From positions 2,108,001 to 2,172,000 of the forward strand of contig OZ005703.1 in assembly GCA_963930775.1 (NCBI GenBank): a DNA stretch of 64,000 nucleotides, read 5' to 3'. Under the pieces are notes generated by a model. The model was not told the DNA's origin, searched no databases, and worked only from the letters and a program-made list of their open reading frames with translations. Below are positions 1 to 10,600 of this stretch, one piece after another; within the stretch, counting starts at the first letter, position 1; each line of letters opens with the position of its first letter. A program made the position numbers and the translations under genes. Source of the stretch: Cliona cf. orientalis. Its lineage: Eukaryota; Porifera; Demospongiae; Clionaida; Clionaidae.

Positions 1-1023
1 GCTAGCGAGACTATAATAGATCCAGCGACGGTCAAAACTGAGAGCCTGAGTGCGCCACAATTAGATCGTATATACTATAGTAAATTGTAGCTACTAGGAT
101 TGAATACCTAGTATGTATACCGATTCCTGGCTACTGACTCTATACCATTCGTGGGGTGGAGCCCAATTTCACAAAGCGACCACACCCCGTTTTATTGATC
201 ACGCTCATCATAATATTATTGGGTGTGAATTATTCAAAAGCAGCTACTAATGAACGAGCTAGCAATTTTAAAGCTTTAGCATAGCGTTTTTATCATGCTT
301 CAAAATTGCTAGGTAGTTCATCAAAAGCAGAGGAGGTTGGACATGACGCATATTTACGCCATAGTCACATGACCTTGGTATGCAATTATGCTGCCACGCG
401 TTCAAAAGAATGCCATTTGCGAGTGTAGCTGGTAGCTAAAATGTTTGCGTTTGTGAACTATGGCCAAATCTGAAGCTGAAACGGAGACGAATCGTGTAGA
501 TCTAATGTTAAAACGGCGAAAGAAGCTGACTGCGATCGACAAATTGTTTTTGATGTTGCCATTCTGAGGAACCAGTTTTCTCGATTTGCAAGAAGTGTGA
601 GGGGTGGACGGGCGGGGTATGGCGCTGGATCTTCTTTTCTAATGGATTTCAACTTGCTTTCACATTTAAAAGTGTCGTCAAGGCTTTAGATCGTGACTTA
701 CATTTTGTACAGTGTTATATATGGGGCAACACGCCCACTTTTTGTGCGCACGTGATCGTGTCCATCCTCCTCTGATCAAAAGCTGCTGAATAATATTATG
801 CACACCCTACATGTATTATGGGCGTGATCAATAAAACTGGGTGTGGTCGCTTTGTGAAATTGGGCTCCGCCCCATGAATGGAACGACTGTCTTAGAGCCA
901 GTAGCCAGAGAATATGGACAGTAGTTACTAAGTGTTCAATAGCTACAAGTTACTGGTATACTATCTAATTGTGACACACTCTGGCTCTCGGATTTGATCA
1001 TTGCCGTACCTAGTCTCGCTAGC
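1..1023. mobile_element. Foldback element with ~245 bp inverted arms
   Basis: Bases 1-245 reappear in reverse complement at about 780-1023. Outer ends are GCTAGCGAGACT at 1-12 and AGTCTCGCTAGC at 1012-1023; matching inner blocks include the stretch around CACAAAGCGACCACACCC (left) and GGGTGTGGTCGCTTTGTG (right). The ~530 bp between the arms holds a smaller hairpin (about 258-325) and no recognisable protein. The left end coincides with the window edge, so the arms may extend further. Target-site duplication cannot be judged. It may lie in an upstream intron of the receptor gene that follows. Confidence 0.8.
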
Positions 1024-1171
1024 CACACCCTGCACGCCGGGCAGTCACAGCCTTGTAGAAGTCACAGTCCCTGCTGAAGAGGCTTCTCAAGAAGGTAACC
1101 ACGCCAAGATCGACGCTACTATTAACACTGGTGGGGTAATAAAACGGCTAGGCTGTGATAGTTTGAAAAAG

Positions 1172-1336
1172 AGGCCTCCGCACGCCGAGAAGGTATCTCC
1201 GCATGCGGAGCAGAGTCTCCGCACGCCGAGAAGGTATCTCCGCATGCGGAGCAAGGTCTCCGCACGCGGAGAAGACACCCCCGCATGCGGAGAATGTACG
1301 TCCGCATGCGGAGCTGGTCCTCCGCGTGCGGAAATG
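1172..1336. repeat. Palindromic 20-21 bp tandem repeat (CTCCGCATGCGGAG)
   Basis: About eight head-to-tail copies of a 20-21 bp unit. The core is the palindrome TCCGCATGCGGA or its variant TCCGCACGCCGA, followed by a variable 7-8 bp spacer. The array is GC- and CpG-rich in an AT-rich setting. Open frames crossing it on both strands come from the repeat and are not genes. Confidence 0.85.
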
Positions 1337-1370
1337 GGCGTCGTGCGGGAAATTTCACTTCTCGGCTTCC

Positions 1371-1750
1371 ATAGGTCAGTGCATGATCTAGGAGTGGGGG
1401 AAAGGCACCTGGCTATGTCACTATACAAACTGAAAGCTTCTGTGACTACCTAAACTACTTGAGAGCCACTGCCTGTTTACACTGTCACTGCACTGACAAC
1501 TGACCAGCAAGGCGCACCATAAACATGTTCAGGTGCAGGGTATGTAGTTCCTGATATTGAACAAGCATGCATACACAGTGAGCCATGCTATACACATGCA
1601 TGAGTCATGCATACGAATAGCTTACGGTTGAAATCGAATCGCTTACGGGTTCGAATCGTTTACAGTGATACAGTATGGAGTATGTCTCTCTCGGCCACCA
1701 TACATGCATGCATGTAGCGGTGAGGGTTCTGCACTCAAGTGCATTTATTA
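1371..1750 (+). repeat. Dispersed repeat family, copy 1
   Basis: The block beginning GTCAGTGCATGATCTAGG and running through GCCACTGCCTGTTTACACTG to GACCAGCAAGGC recurs at about 30591-30737 (+), 38640-38760 (-) and 56790-56960 (-). The following segment, with GTAGCGGTGAGGGTTCTGCA at about 1716, recurs at 20600-20650, 37070-37110, 39370-39405 and 57040-57080. No protein is visible. It behaves like a non-autonomous transposon split by other insertions. Confidence 0.65.
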
Positions 1751-2215
1751 GATCAGTGACAGGGTGTAGTGCTTATCTAAAGCATGAGTAGTATACTAGT
1801 AGAGTTGCAAGAATTAATCGTTATCTGCATACCATTGACGTAATAATGACCCTCTAGCTCCCCTAATTTATGTGATTACCATAGTTAATTGAATACAACG
1901 CATGATCCAATTTAACGCAATAAATTAGCATTTTACGAATTCTCACAACGTTTATATTATTATGGAGCAATTGACGACCTTTACCAGAAAAACGCGCATT
2001 CTTCAAAATTGAAATTATTTTTTTCCATGCATAGTATTAGATTAAGTATGGTATTGTATTATATACGTATCTGCTAAGTGCATTTCTGTAGCATAATACG
2101 TACCTCTAATAAGAATATAATGTGTGTATTGTGTATGCTTGTAGCTATAGAGTACTGAGCCTACATTGGGTTAAATCTTGTTTTGCTCATTAAGAAATTT
2201 GCTATCAAATCATAG
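1751..2215. other. AT-rich segment, probable receptor intron
   Basis: No exon, RNA gene or repeat was recognised here. It ends in an AG acceptor at 2214-2215 that opens the receptor exon, so it is probably intron. Confidence 0.4.
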
Positions 2216-3277
2216 GTATTATATCGAGCTTTATTGTCTACCCGCTGACTATTTGGATAGCCATCCAAGTTGGCTACACTCTTCTTGCCGTCCGTACACC
2301 ACTGTACTTCAAGCAGCTGAAGAACAAAAAACAAAGGGAGAAATTTCTTCACGTGGTGTCTATCCTCGTCGGAATCTTGTTCCTTGTCGTAGCGTCCATG
2401 TTGACTCTTGGCCTAGGGGGGTTCAGCTCCATTGATACAAGGTTCCCGCCGATTGTCTGCTGGCCTAGGAGGAGGGATATTAGTGTCTACACATTCCTCA
2501 TCCCAATGGGAGTGATGCTCTCCGTTATCAATACCGAACTCATCCTGATCCTGCACTATTTAGTGAGGTAGACTAGTAATGAATAATAATATAATTATTA
2601 CACACATACACACACACAATGTATATGCATGGTATTACATGCCTGCCCATAGCCTCGTCTCGATCTCCCAGCTTTTAATGTTGCAGGCAAAAAGCGCCTC
2701 ATTCCCACTTTTTGCGTGCAGCATTAAAATTTAATGTTGGGAGATCAAGAGAGGACCTGGGGACGAGGCCGAGTCTACCCGCACACATGTGCATGCATGC
2801 ATGCAGCAACACACACATATGCGCATACACACACCAATACCTCGGAATGATCGGCATTACAGCATGATACGTAATTTATCAGTGATTTTAATAATAATAA
2901 TATTTCTTTCCTTGCACAGAAATAGATGTATTAGCAAGAGTTCAATCAAAGACCAGAAGAAGGCTGAAGTTAAGGTGCTCATCATCTGCTGTTGGTATGT
3001 GATCCTGGGACTCGGAACGGCGCTGGGATACTCACTATCGTCAGCAATCTTGGACGACCTTCAACGTGATCTGTTTGACTACTTTGAATGCGAGCGCTGT
3101 GGTATGACTTCTGGTCAGATACCATGCGATAGAAGCGGCTTTGAGCAGTATACAAATCCACCGATGGTGACCATTGCATACAGCCTGTTTCACTCCTATC
3201 CACTCATCACATTGATCTATGTCCTACGCATCAAGAAAAAGCCAAGTATCAAACCTGATGTTACATCAAGTCTCTGA
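2216..3277 (+). CDS. Seven-transmembrane receptor, C-terminal two exons
   Basis: Two exons, 2216-2567 and 2920-3277, splice in phase (AG + A makes an Arg codon) to give about 235 residues. The acceptor is CATAG at 2215, the donor GAG|GTAGAC at 2568 and the second acceptor CCTTGCACAG at 2919. The product has five hydrophobic segments separated by basic loops. In order they are a segment near VYPLTIWIAIQVGYTLLAV, one near VVSILVGILFLVVASMLTL, an extracellular stretch with a Cys (FPPIVCW) followed by a third, a fourth after KKAEVKVLIICCW, and a fifth in PPMVTIAYSLFHSYPLITL, ending in a short basic tail. This fits TM3-TM7 of a 7TM receptor. I infer a GPCR-like protein and cannot name ligand or class. 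No upstream exon is visible in 1-2215, so the gene either starts outside the window or is truncated. The intron carries a hairpin element. Confidence 0.6.
2650..2776. repeat. Hairpin element inside the receptor intron
   Basis: The arms around CTCGTCTCGATCTCCCAGC and GGGAGATCAAGAGAGG, and around AATGTTGCAGGCAAAAAGCG and GCGTGCAGCATTAAAAT, are inverted copies. The outer bases TAGCCTCG and CGAGGCCGAG resemble the TAG(T/C)CTCG termini of the MULE-like elements at 21486 and 38911. Confidence 0.55.
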
Positions 3278-3354
3278 TAAAATAATTTGCTTTGAATTTT
3301 ATTATGGTACTGTTATTATTGCACTATTGATTTTCAAATCAAATCAGTATAATG

Positions 3355-3600
3355 TGTACTTATCAATTTGTCGACCCTGTACCATTTGCACAAACTCTCC
3401 CTGGCCCCACCCCGCAGCTCATATTAAAAGTCTGTCGACTCTGTGCCACCTATGTACCCAGCTATAGCCCCACCCTTCCTCCCAACAAAGTACTATCCCC
3501 TTTTGCAGCAGTTAATATCATTCAGTTGCATGGTCTAGACTCCGGTGAGATTACTAGTGATTCTATCAACCTAGACAGCACTATCTATAGTATGCACTAG
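3355..3600 (+). pseudogene. Decayed heparanase 5' end (flank plus exon 2 start)
   Basis: The string GTCGACCCTGTACCA followed by CCCCACCC matches the 5' flank of the heparanase gene (about 13381-13420). Further on, GACTCCGGTGAG ... TCTATCAACCTAGACAGC (about 3540-3585) parallels the start of heparanase exon 2 (GACTCTGGTGAA ... TCTATCAACCTGGACAGC at 13575). The reading frame reads DSGE...SINLD. Exon 1 is not recognisable. This is probably a relic of an older duplication. Confidence 0.5.
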
Positions 3601-3807
3601 TCTGGTTGGCCATGGCATCAACCCTCAGGTGGGAGAGAAGAAGTGATCATGATAGTTAAAATTATTAATAATTATGAAGTATATTATTCCACCCATATGT
3701 TACAAAGCTGCATGATCAATTAGATCATAATATTATAATAGTATAATATTATTATATCTTCTATCTAGCTATCTATTACCAGTATGATTAATTTTAGTGC
3801 AAGACAT

Positions 3808-6800
3808 TCAGATCAAGAGTGATTCACGTAGTTCCACTGATGAATGTAGTGGTGCAGAAGACTGTTCAGCCTCTCTGTGGTACATATTATGGATTTGCTT
3901 GCCAAAAATTTTCTTCAAGGATTTGATCCACTGAGTAGTGGCTAGGCTTTCCACAGCGTGGTAAATGATGATAGCAATGAAAACAACAAAGGCAACACCA
4001 ACTGATAAGTTAGTAACAATAGCTCTGTTGTCAACTGATATGGCATACATATAAAGTGTCCCAGCCGATAAAATTATTAAATTCAAAAGGAAGAAGTGTT
4101 CAAGGGCATTTAGAGGCAATGATTTATAAACACCTCCCACAGAAGACAAATAAGCAAAGATGCATGCTACAGTGACGATGATTGAGAAGAGATTAGTTGA
4201 ATAGCCAAGGATGTCATTGACAGAGAACAGAAGAAAAAGAAGTATGCGTACCAAGAGTAGGAGACCTGTCCAGTAGCGATGCTTATCCTTGTAAGGACCA
4301 GTATAGGCATCAAAGATAGGCTTCAGTTTATTGATCCAAGAGAACAATTTACGGCTGGAGTAAGGCTGAAGCCACTGGACTCCAAAGATGATAAGGGTAA
4401 AAGGAGCAAATGCCACACAGAACATCAGCGATACTGCAAATAATGGGATGTGTTTTTCCTTTAGGTAGTCAACGTTTCCATCATAATGCCACACAGTCTT
4501 GCTAAGGCCATTCGAATACAATAGCTTTGTGGGCTGAAAAATAGTAATTGTCATTCGTAATAACTTAGCATATGACAGAAGAAATAAAGTTCCCAAAACT
4601 TGGACGGAATTTCGTCGACATAATTTTGCTACAATCACGGAATATTTGCTAGAGATGATAATGACTATCTCCAACACCCAGATGTAAATAGGGAAAGCCA
4701 ATTGTAGCCATGTTTTGGCATAGGAGCTAAGGCCATCATAGAAGCATGTTTCTATGCCTAGATCAAGATTGAGCCATGCTATGAACCAGCTGAGGAATGT
4801 ATTAGCTGACTGACCTGGAAAGAAGGTTGCAGTATTAGCTCGAATGACATTGGCATAGAATATGAGTCCATTAATTGTTCCTGTTGATACAGTAAGATTG
4901 AGAATCGTTAAACTAACAATAAGAATGACACCCATAAGGGCAAACAATAGTATGAGTAATAGCCAAGTATTAGAACATTTCTTACAGTTTGAGGTGCCTA
5001 GTACACTACTGAGCCCAGGTGCACATGTTCCACAGAGAATACCTGAACGATTGAAGGCACATTGGTCATCAGGAGATGATAGGTGGAGATAATGATATTC
5101 TGCTTTGCAATAGTCATTAGGACAGTTATTGTGGACCACAACTGTCCCATTCAGAGTTCCACTGACCCATTGGTTACTCTTTCTTATAATCGTATTAGTT
5201 GTGATGTTACATATCACTTGATTTAACTTCAAAAGTTGGTGACAAGTGCATTCGTTGTTGACTGAATCAAATACAAAACCGATGGAGCATGATTTAAGCA
5301 CTATGTGTATGTAAAGCTGCTGGAATATCGATGTATTCAATAAAATTGAGTTTTCTCTTGGGAGTTGATGTGCATCTATAGTCAATTTCAGAGTTTCTCT
5401 TTCACTTGGTGATCGTATTGTATATTGTATTCTGGTGCACTTTTTCCATATGTCTTGCAATGTTTGAAGTTGGCCGATTGATTCAGTAGTATTCATTGCT
5501 TTGGCACGAGCTATTGAGGGGACCACACCAAGTCTCTGTCCTATAGCTACTGCTTCAATGTGTAGTGTTTGGCCCGGATACAACTCAGCATGGTACTCAG
5601 CAGTTTCATTAATCATTGAATTCGTGCAAAGACAAATCCTTGTTGGATATGAGGAAATAATCGAGAGATCGTTACTTTCATTATCATATAGAAAGCGAGG
5701 GATCCCTACATTTGATAGCATCATACATATATCTATCCATCCTCCAAAGAGTGCGCTTCCAGCTGACAACGCTTGATTGCCTTCAAATTTCATAACTGAA
5801 TTGAAGCATGTATTATCATCGCAAGAGACAAAGCACCTAGTATCCTCCCAACTATAATAGGCATCGTCATCAACGTACACGCCACCTCCATAGGTTTCTG
5901 CATAATTATGAGATATTGTAATGTATATGTTGTTGTTCATTATTAGATATCCTTTGATGAAGCCCATAGCACCACCATAATTCGCTGAATTGTTGCTCAA
6001 TTGTGTATTACCACTTAGGTTCAGCAAGGAATGATCAATAAAGATAGCCCCACCATACTGTGCAGCATTGTTCCCATTGAATACAAGCAGTCTAGATTTA
6101 AAATGAAACTCTGAATTGTCTTTCAGTGTAATAGCCCCACCACTTCTTGCCATATTTAGTGTAAACTCAATTTCTCCAGAAAGGTAACAGTGCGATTTGT
6201 TTGCATAAACTGCTCCTCCATACTGATTTGCCTTGTTTTCCCTAAAGATTATCTTTTTATATCCAAAGAGCTTTGATTGATTTTTCAAAGCAATAGCACC
6301 ACCAATGTTCGCTGTGTTTTTGACAAACGTTACCTTTTCAGTATTGATATGCACAGTTGAGCTGTACACCAATAATGCTCCACCCAATCTAGCTGTATTT
6401 CCTACAAAATGTGCTTCATCAGAGATTACGAATTTACTTGATTCATTGATTTTAAGAAAGCCTTCATTATTATTCTTTGCTGAATTGTTGCAAAACAATG
6501 ACTGCCCTTTGAGTTCTATTTCACTGTTTTGCACTAAAACAGCACCTTGATTTCCAATGAAACGAGTATTAGAAAGAGATACATTAAAGCAATTGAGCAC
6601 ATAAAAAATGTAGTCATAATTTCCATCTGCAATACAATTAGAAAATGTAACATCTTTGATCACCACACTTGAGCTGTTTGAGAGTGTCATTCTGAATTCT
6701 ACATGTGGTTCACAGCTGATTTCAACTTTAGTGATGTAGTTATTATTTCCATATTGTGTTATAGCAGACGCTCTTAGCACAAAATTGGTAACATTAGCAA

Positions 6801-7047
6801 TGTGTAAGTCTATTTCTCTATGGATGCTGTAAACACCAGGTGCTAATTCCAGAATAGTATTTGATATGAAGTAGTCAGAGTGATTTTCCACTATTTCTTG
6901 AAGGGTGTAACAATAGATATCTGGGGGGCACAGACGAGATCTATCCTCAGAGTTAGGTACAATGTTATAGAAGCTAGCAAAAGCTCTAGCAATAGTAATA
7001 ATAATTATTATTACTGTCAGAAGTGCCAGTCTATTGCACACATTCAT
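3808..7047 (-). CDS. Pmp-type beta-helix protein with multi-pass membrane tail
   Basis: Intronless gene of 1079 residues if started at the ATG at 7047. An in-frame GTG at 7074 is not a eukaryotic start, and the ATG gives a clean signal peptide (hydrophobic residues 8-25). Residues about 215-390 hold at least six repeats with the FxxN...GGA[IVL] signature of chlamydial polymorphic membrane proteins, for example NTARLGGAL, NTANIGGAI, NKANQYGGAV and NNAAQYGGAI, indicating an extracellular right-handed beta-helix. Many Asn-X-Ser/Thr sites fit a secreted, glycosylated ectodomain. Residues about 585-692 are Cys-rich (CTC, CGTC, CKKC). From about 694 to 1031 there are eight or nine hydrophobic helices, then a short basic and serine-rich cytosolic tail. 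I recall this architecture as common in sponge genomes. The function is unknown; adhesion or recognition is only a guess. Confidence 0.85.
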   Translation of the reverse strand: MNVCNRLALLTVIIIIITIARAFASFYNIVPNSEDRSRLCPPDIYCYTLQEIVENHSDYFISNTILELAPGVYSIHREIDLHIANVTNFVLRASAITQYGNNNYITKVEISCEPHVEFRMTLSNSSSVVIKDVTFSNCIADGNYDYIFYVLNCFNVSLSNTRFIGNQGAVLVQNSEIELKGQSLFCNNSAKNNNEGFLKINESSKFVISDEAHFVGNTARLGGALLVYSSTVHINTEKVTFVKNTANIGGAIALKNQSKLFGYKKIIFRENKANQYGGAVYANKSHCYLSGEIEFTLNMARSGGAITLKDNSEFHFKSRLLVFNGNNAAQYGGAIFIDHSLLNLSGNTQLSNNSANYGGAMGFIKGYLIMNNNIYITISHNYAETYGGGVYVDDDAYYSWEDTRCFVSCDDNTCFNSVMKFEGNQALSAGSALFGGWIDICMMLSNVGIPRFLYDNESNDLSIISSYPTRICLCTNSMINETAEYHAELYPGQTLHIEAVAIGQRLGVVPSIARAKAMNTTESIGQLQTLQDIWKKCTRIQYTIRSPSERETLKLTIDAHQLPRENSILLNTSIFQQLYIHIVLKSCSIGFVFDSVNNECTCHQLLKLNQVICNITTNTIIRKSNQWVSGTLNGTVVVHNNCPNDYCKAEYHYLHLSSPDDQCAFNRSGILCGTCAPGLSSVLGTSNCKKCSNTWLLLILLFALMGVILIVSLTILNLTVSTGTINGLIFYANVIRANTATFFPGQSANTFLSWFIAWLNLDLGIETCFYDGLSSYAKTWLQLAFPIYIWVLEIVIIISSKYSVIVAKLCRRNSVQVLGTLFLLSYAKLLRMTITIFQPTKLLYSNGLSKTVWHYDGNVDYLKEKHIPLFAVSLMFCVAFAPFTLIIFGVQWLQPYSSRKLFSWINKLKPIFDAYTGPYKDKHRYWTGLLLLVRILLFLLFSVNDILGYSTNLFSIIVTVACIFAYLSSVGGVYKSLPLNALEHFFLLNLIILSAGTLYMYAISVDNRAIVTNLSVGVAFVVFIAIIIYHAVESLATTQWIKSLKKIFGKQIHNMYHREAEQSSAPLHSSVELRESLLI

Positions 7048-7232
7048 TTTCTCAAAAAATTTTAATGTAGCCACTACTTTCTGATAATAATCTTAGTCCA
7101 GGCAGACCATTGTATACAATAAATATTGGGAAAACATTGGTTTATCTACAATTTCAATGAAGTACACTAGAACTTCTGAATAACATTGGGAGCAGACCTT
7201 TTATCCTTTAATAAGACAAATTCACATGCTAT
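7048..7232. other. 5' flank of the beta-helix gene
   Basis: AT-rich stretch between the ATG at 7047 and the TTAA-flanked element. It presumably holds the promoter, but I see no clear motif. Confidence 0.3.
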
Positions 7233-9609
7233 TTAAGGTAGCATTAAAGTGCGTGGGCGTGAGCGTCAGGATTGGCTAATTCAATTAGCGAATCGTGAAG
7301 GGGCGTGCCGAAGAGGCCATACGAGTGCTTTTGGTCGAAGGTGGGCGTGTCTAGAATCGGCCAGGGATGATTATGCGCGTGTAATTAGCGACCGGAAGTG
7401 GCCCCTGAAGAAAACACCGGTAATTGCCCACTTCAAAGCAAGATCAAAGCATTCTTTCTTAACTATTAACCGCAACGACAAATTAAACACTAATTACACA
7501 CTAAGTTACACCATAAGATAAAAGAATTTCCGTATGAGTAATGTAATGTAATGTAAATAATTAACTTATCTAGCCGTGGGAAGGGTTTTATGAGATAAAA
7601 TTTTATATACATGGACAGAATGAAAAATCTTTAAGAATGTTGTGGGCAGAATTTTTAGTTTTACTTTCATATCTGAGTAAACGCTAGATTTAGTGGTTTT
7701 AACGCGCGGGGGAAGTCCCGTATTTCACGTACGTCCATAGAGCCTGTACAAACTCGATCGCAGGCTATGACGTGTTCGCCCAATCGCGCATACCGCGTAC
7801 TACTTAATCTGGACAAACGAGCATACCTGCGGGTTTATTCGGGATCGCGCGAAGGTAACCTTTGCCTTGGCTAATGAACGTGAGGTACTAAAAATACTCA
7901 AGGACGTCCGAGCGTCGATCCGAGAGCGGCACTACTAGTTACAGGCAGGAGTTGGTACTATGTTTAGAGTTAGCTAGAACTGCCTATCTTCACTAAGTGG
8001 AGTCCAGCGAAGCTTCACTCACCCTGATCGAAAGGAGGTAAATAAAATTGTGTTTGTTGTATGAGCTACATGCGTTTGGCTATGACCAAGCCATGATGGT
8101 GGGCCCGGAATTGATCGTATGGTGAATGAACCAGCCCTAAACCTGAAAATCTTTATTTCTATATAGTCTAGTGTACTATGACAAGGCTAGCCTTTGAAAT
8201 CGTGCTAACTATAATTATAGCTATAGGCCCACATATAGTCTCTGCATGCCATGCTAGTGTATTTAATTTTGTATTCCTGTCTGATATTTACACTGTACTC
8301 ACCTAATCTGCACACACGGCAACACTCTATACAGGGATTGAGAGATTGTGACGACTCTGAAACTGTATATTGAGGTGTCCATCTAGCTAGGTAGCTCTAT
8401 AACTTCTTTTATTATAGCAGTATATTAATTTGTGTACATTTCTGATGTTATAATAATTAAAGCTACTTATTATAGCTATTACCATGTCAATGATTGTGCA
8501 AAGGGATGCTGTCTCACACGATTATAAAATTAGCAGAATCTGCTATAAATTAGATTAATTTACATTTTAACATAATATCATCAAGGAGTGTATATTATAG
8601 TCTCAACCAGTCATATCAACATAAAACTGGATTTGGTGTAACAGCTAATTAAACTCTGAATTGATAAGTTCAAACCACTAAGGTGCACGTACTTTGCATT
8701 ATAGGTAGGTAGTACTAAAGAATTTTAACTGCTGCAATTTAGCTATACCTAAAATATATCTTCAGCATTTCGATCGTATTGGTAAGTCTATGAGTCGTTA
8801 ATTCTAATTCCGATAGGTACCTACTTGAGTTGTTACTATAATGATAATAATATTATTATTATTTTGATATTAGGAAAGTAGAAACAACTTCCAACTTCAT
8901 CAGCTTACAGGGATCAAGGATATCAATCTAGTTACATTGGATAATACGGTGGGTCCTGGACATTAACTAAACTATTGCTATTATTGTATATACATGTGGG
9001 TGCCACTGCAACTGCTGGATATGGTGTATACTCAGGTGCACGGTATGACAACTGACTGCAAGTGATAAAGGAGTGTCAGGTGGTCATTCACAAGGTGCTA
9101 CAGTAGCTTCAGCCGGATAGTACAATTATTATGCTTTTGGAATTTCAGGTGGCCATCAACAGCTGCAGTATGTAGCATATCAGTTAATGTTTATAATACT
9201 CTGCCTTATAATTAAAATGATTATGTGCGAGCAACTTAATTGAGATTTGACATATTATTATGTATGTACACACAATAATATCATACATACTCATCAGCGG
9301 GAAATGGTATGCAACAGTACTAGTGATTCATCAATTGCAAGGCTTTGCACATACTAGTACAGGTCCATATAAAATATAATTGCAACTTGTGTGCACATAA
9401 TATTTATTGTTGAACTAGACTTTGTATACGGTAGCTGATAAGTGATCACTTGTGTGTGCCACACAATAGTAAGATTTGCCGCTGCTTTTGAATAATAATG
9501 CTTCATAAAACTTGTATGGTTACATTCTATGGTCCTCCATACAAATGACATGGTATTTCTTAATTAAAGGTTGTTGTAATTCTTTTATCTTATGGTGTGG
9601 TTTAGCTTG

Positions 9610-9990
9610 TAGAAAAAAAAAGAATTTAAATAATTAAATAATTAATGTAATTCACTGAGGACTTGGGAGCACTTGGGGAGATATTTTTTACATGGGCACG
9701 CAGAATGGGTCAAAACTAAAATTTTGATGGCAGGGAATTTTGATTCACACCTTAGAATTAAAGTTATGGCACTTTGAAGTATTCCCATATGTTTATATAG
9801 GAAGCCATTCACTTGCAATGTTTGCCAAAAAATTTTTACGGGCACGCGAAAAAAATTTTACGGGCGCGCGGCGTACGTTGACGACCCTTTACCGAAGATT
9901 GTGCATATTGCTGTTTGGGTGCCTGCTTGCATTGTATGGCTCTACTACGCATCCAGCTCGACTGTGTGGTGCTTTTCGAACCATTTTTTT
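9610..9990. repeat. Inverted partner of the repeat at 12130-12500
   Basis: This block matches the reverse complement of about 12130-12500 at many points: the AAATAATTAAATAATTAA stretch, ACATGGGCACGCAGAATGGG, TTCCCATATG...AGGAAGCCAT, and TTGCATTGTATGGCTCTACTA. No protein is present. The two copies sit in opposite orientation in two neighbouring transposon-like units. Confidence 0.7.
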
Positions 9991-10123
9991 CAGCCACAAC
10001 AGTAACTCTCCCGTTTTTGCTGAGAGGTAGGTGGGGTAATACAGCTATAGTTTTAATTTAGCTATGTATGTGTGGATGTGTGGGAAAGTACATCTAGTTG
10101 AGAAACATAACTAAAATTGTTTT

Positions 10124-10306
10124 GTGCTTTTCCCCTAGCCTTGTGTGTGTGCTGTGGTGATCTTGAGTACTAGTACGAAGTGCTTGAACGTGTTGCAGGG
10201 GCCACAGGTACTGAACCTCTTCCCCTAGCCTTGTGTGTGTGCTGTGGTGATCTTGAGTACTAGTAGGAAGTAACGTATTGCATTGGCCACTGGTACTGAA
10301 CCTCAA
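10124..10306. repeat. Two-copy tandem repeat (~87 bp unit)
   Basis: The unit beginning CCCCTAGCCTTGTGTGTGTG and ending GGTACTGAACCTC occurs twice in direct tandem (about 10131-10218 and 10224-10305) with minor differences. It is non-coding as far as can be seen. Confidence 0.8.
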
Positions 10307-10525
10307 CACTGATCATATACTCTGAGTTTCTAGGCTCTATTAGGAGCATAGACGGCCTTGTTTCCGATTGTATGGGCATCCAGCTCAACTATGTGGTGGT
10401 TTCTGGACAATGTTTTTACAGTAATACTCGGGATGACTATAATATTATACTGTAGTGTGTGAATATTATATACATGCATGTTTCTGATTATGTGGCACTT
10501 TTATCTGCTTAGTGTGCATGGTAGC

Positions 10526-10600
10526 TCCTTAGATGATTTCCAACAAGCTCTAACTGCGCCGCAGGCGCAGTTAGAGCGGGTGGAAATCATCTAAGGTACT
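10526..10600. repeat. Strong hairpin
   Basis: CCTTAGATGATTTCCA ... GCTCTAACTGCGCC is followed at once by GGCGCAGTTAGAGC ... TGGAAATCATCTAAGG, giving two stems of about 15 bp with a tiny loop and small internal bulges. It is probably a foldback MITE remnant. No known RNA family was recognised. Confidence 0.8.

Noticed and set aside
1001..1453. 150-codon frame and its antisense partner
   Set aside because: Produced by the palindromic tandem repeat; composition and repeats are not protein-like.
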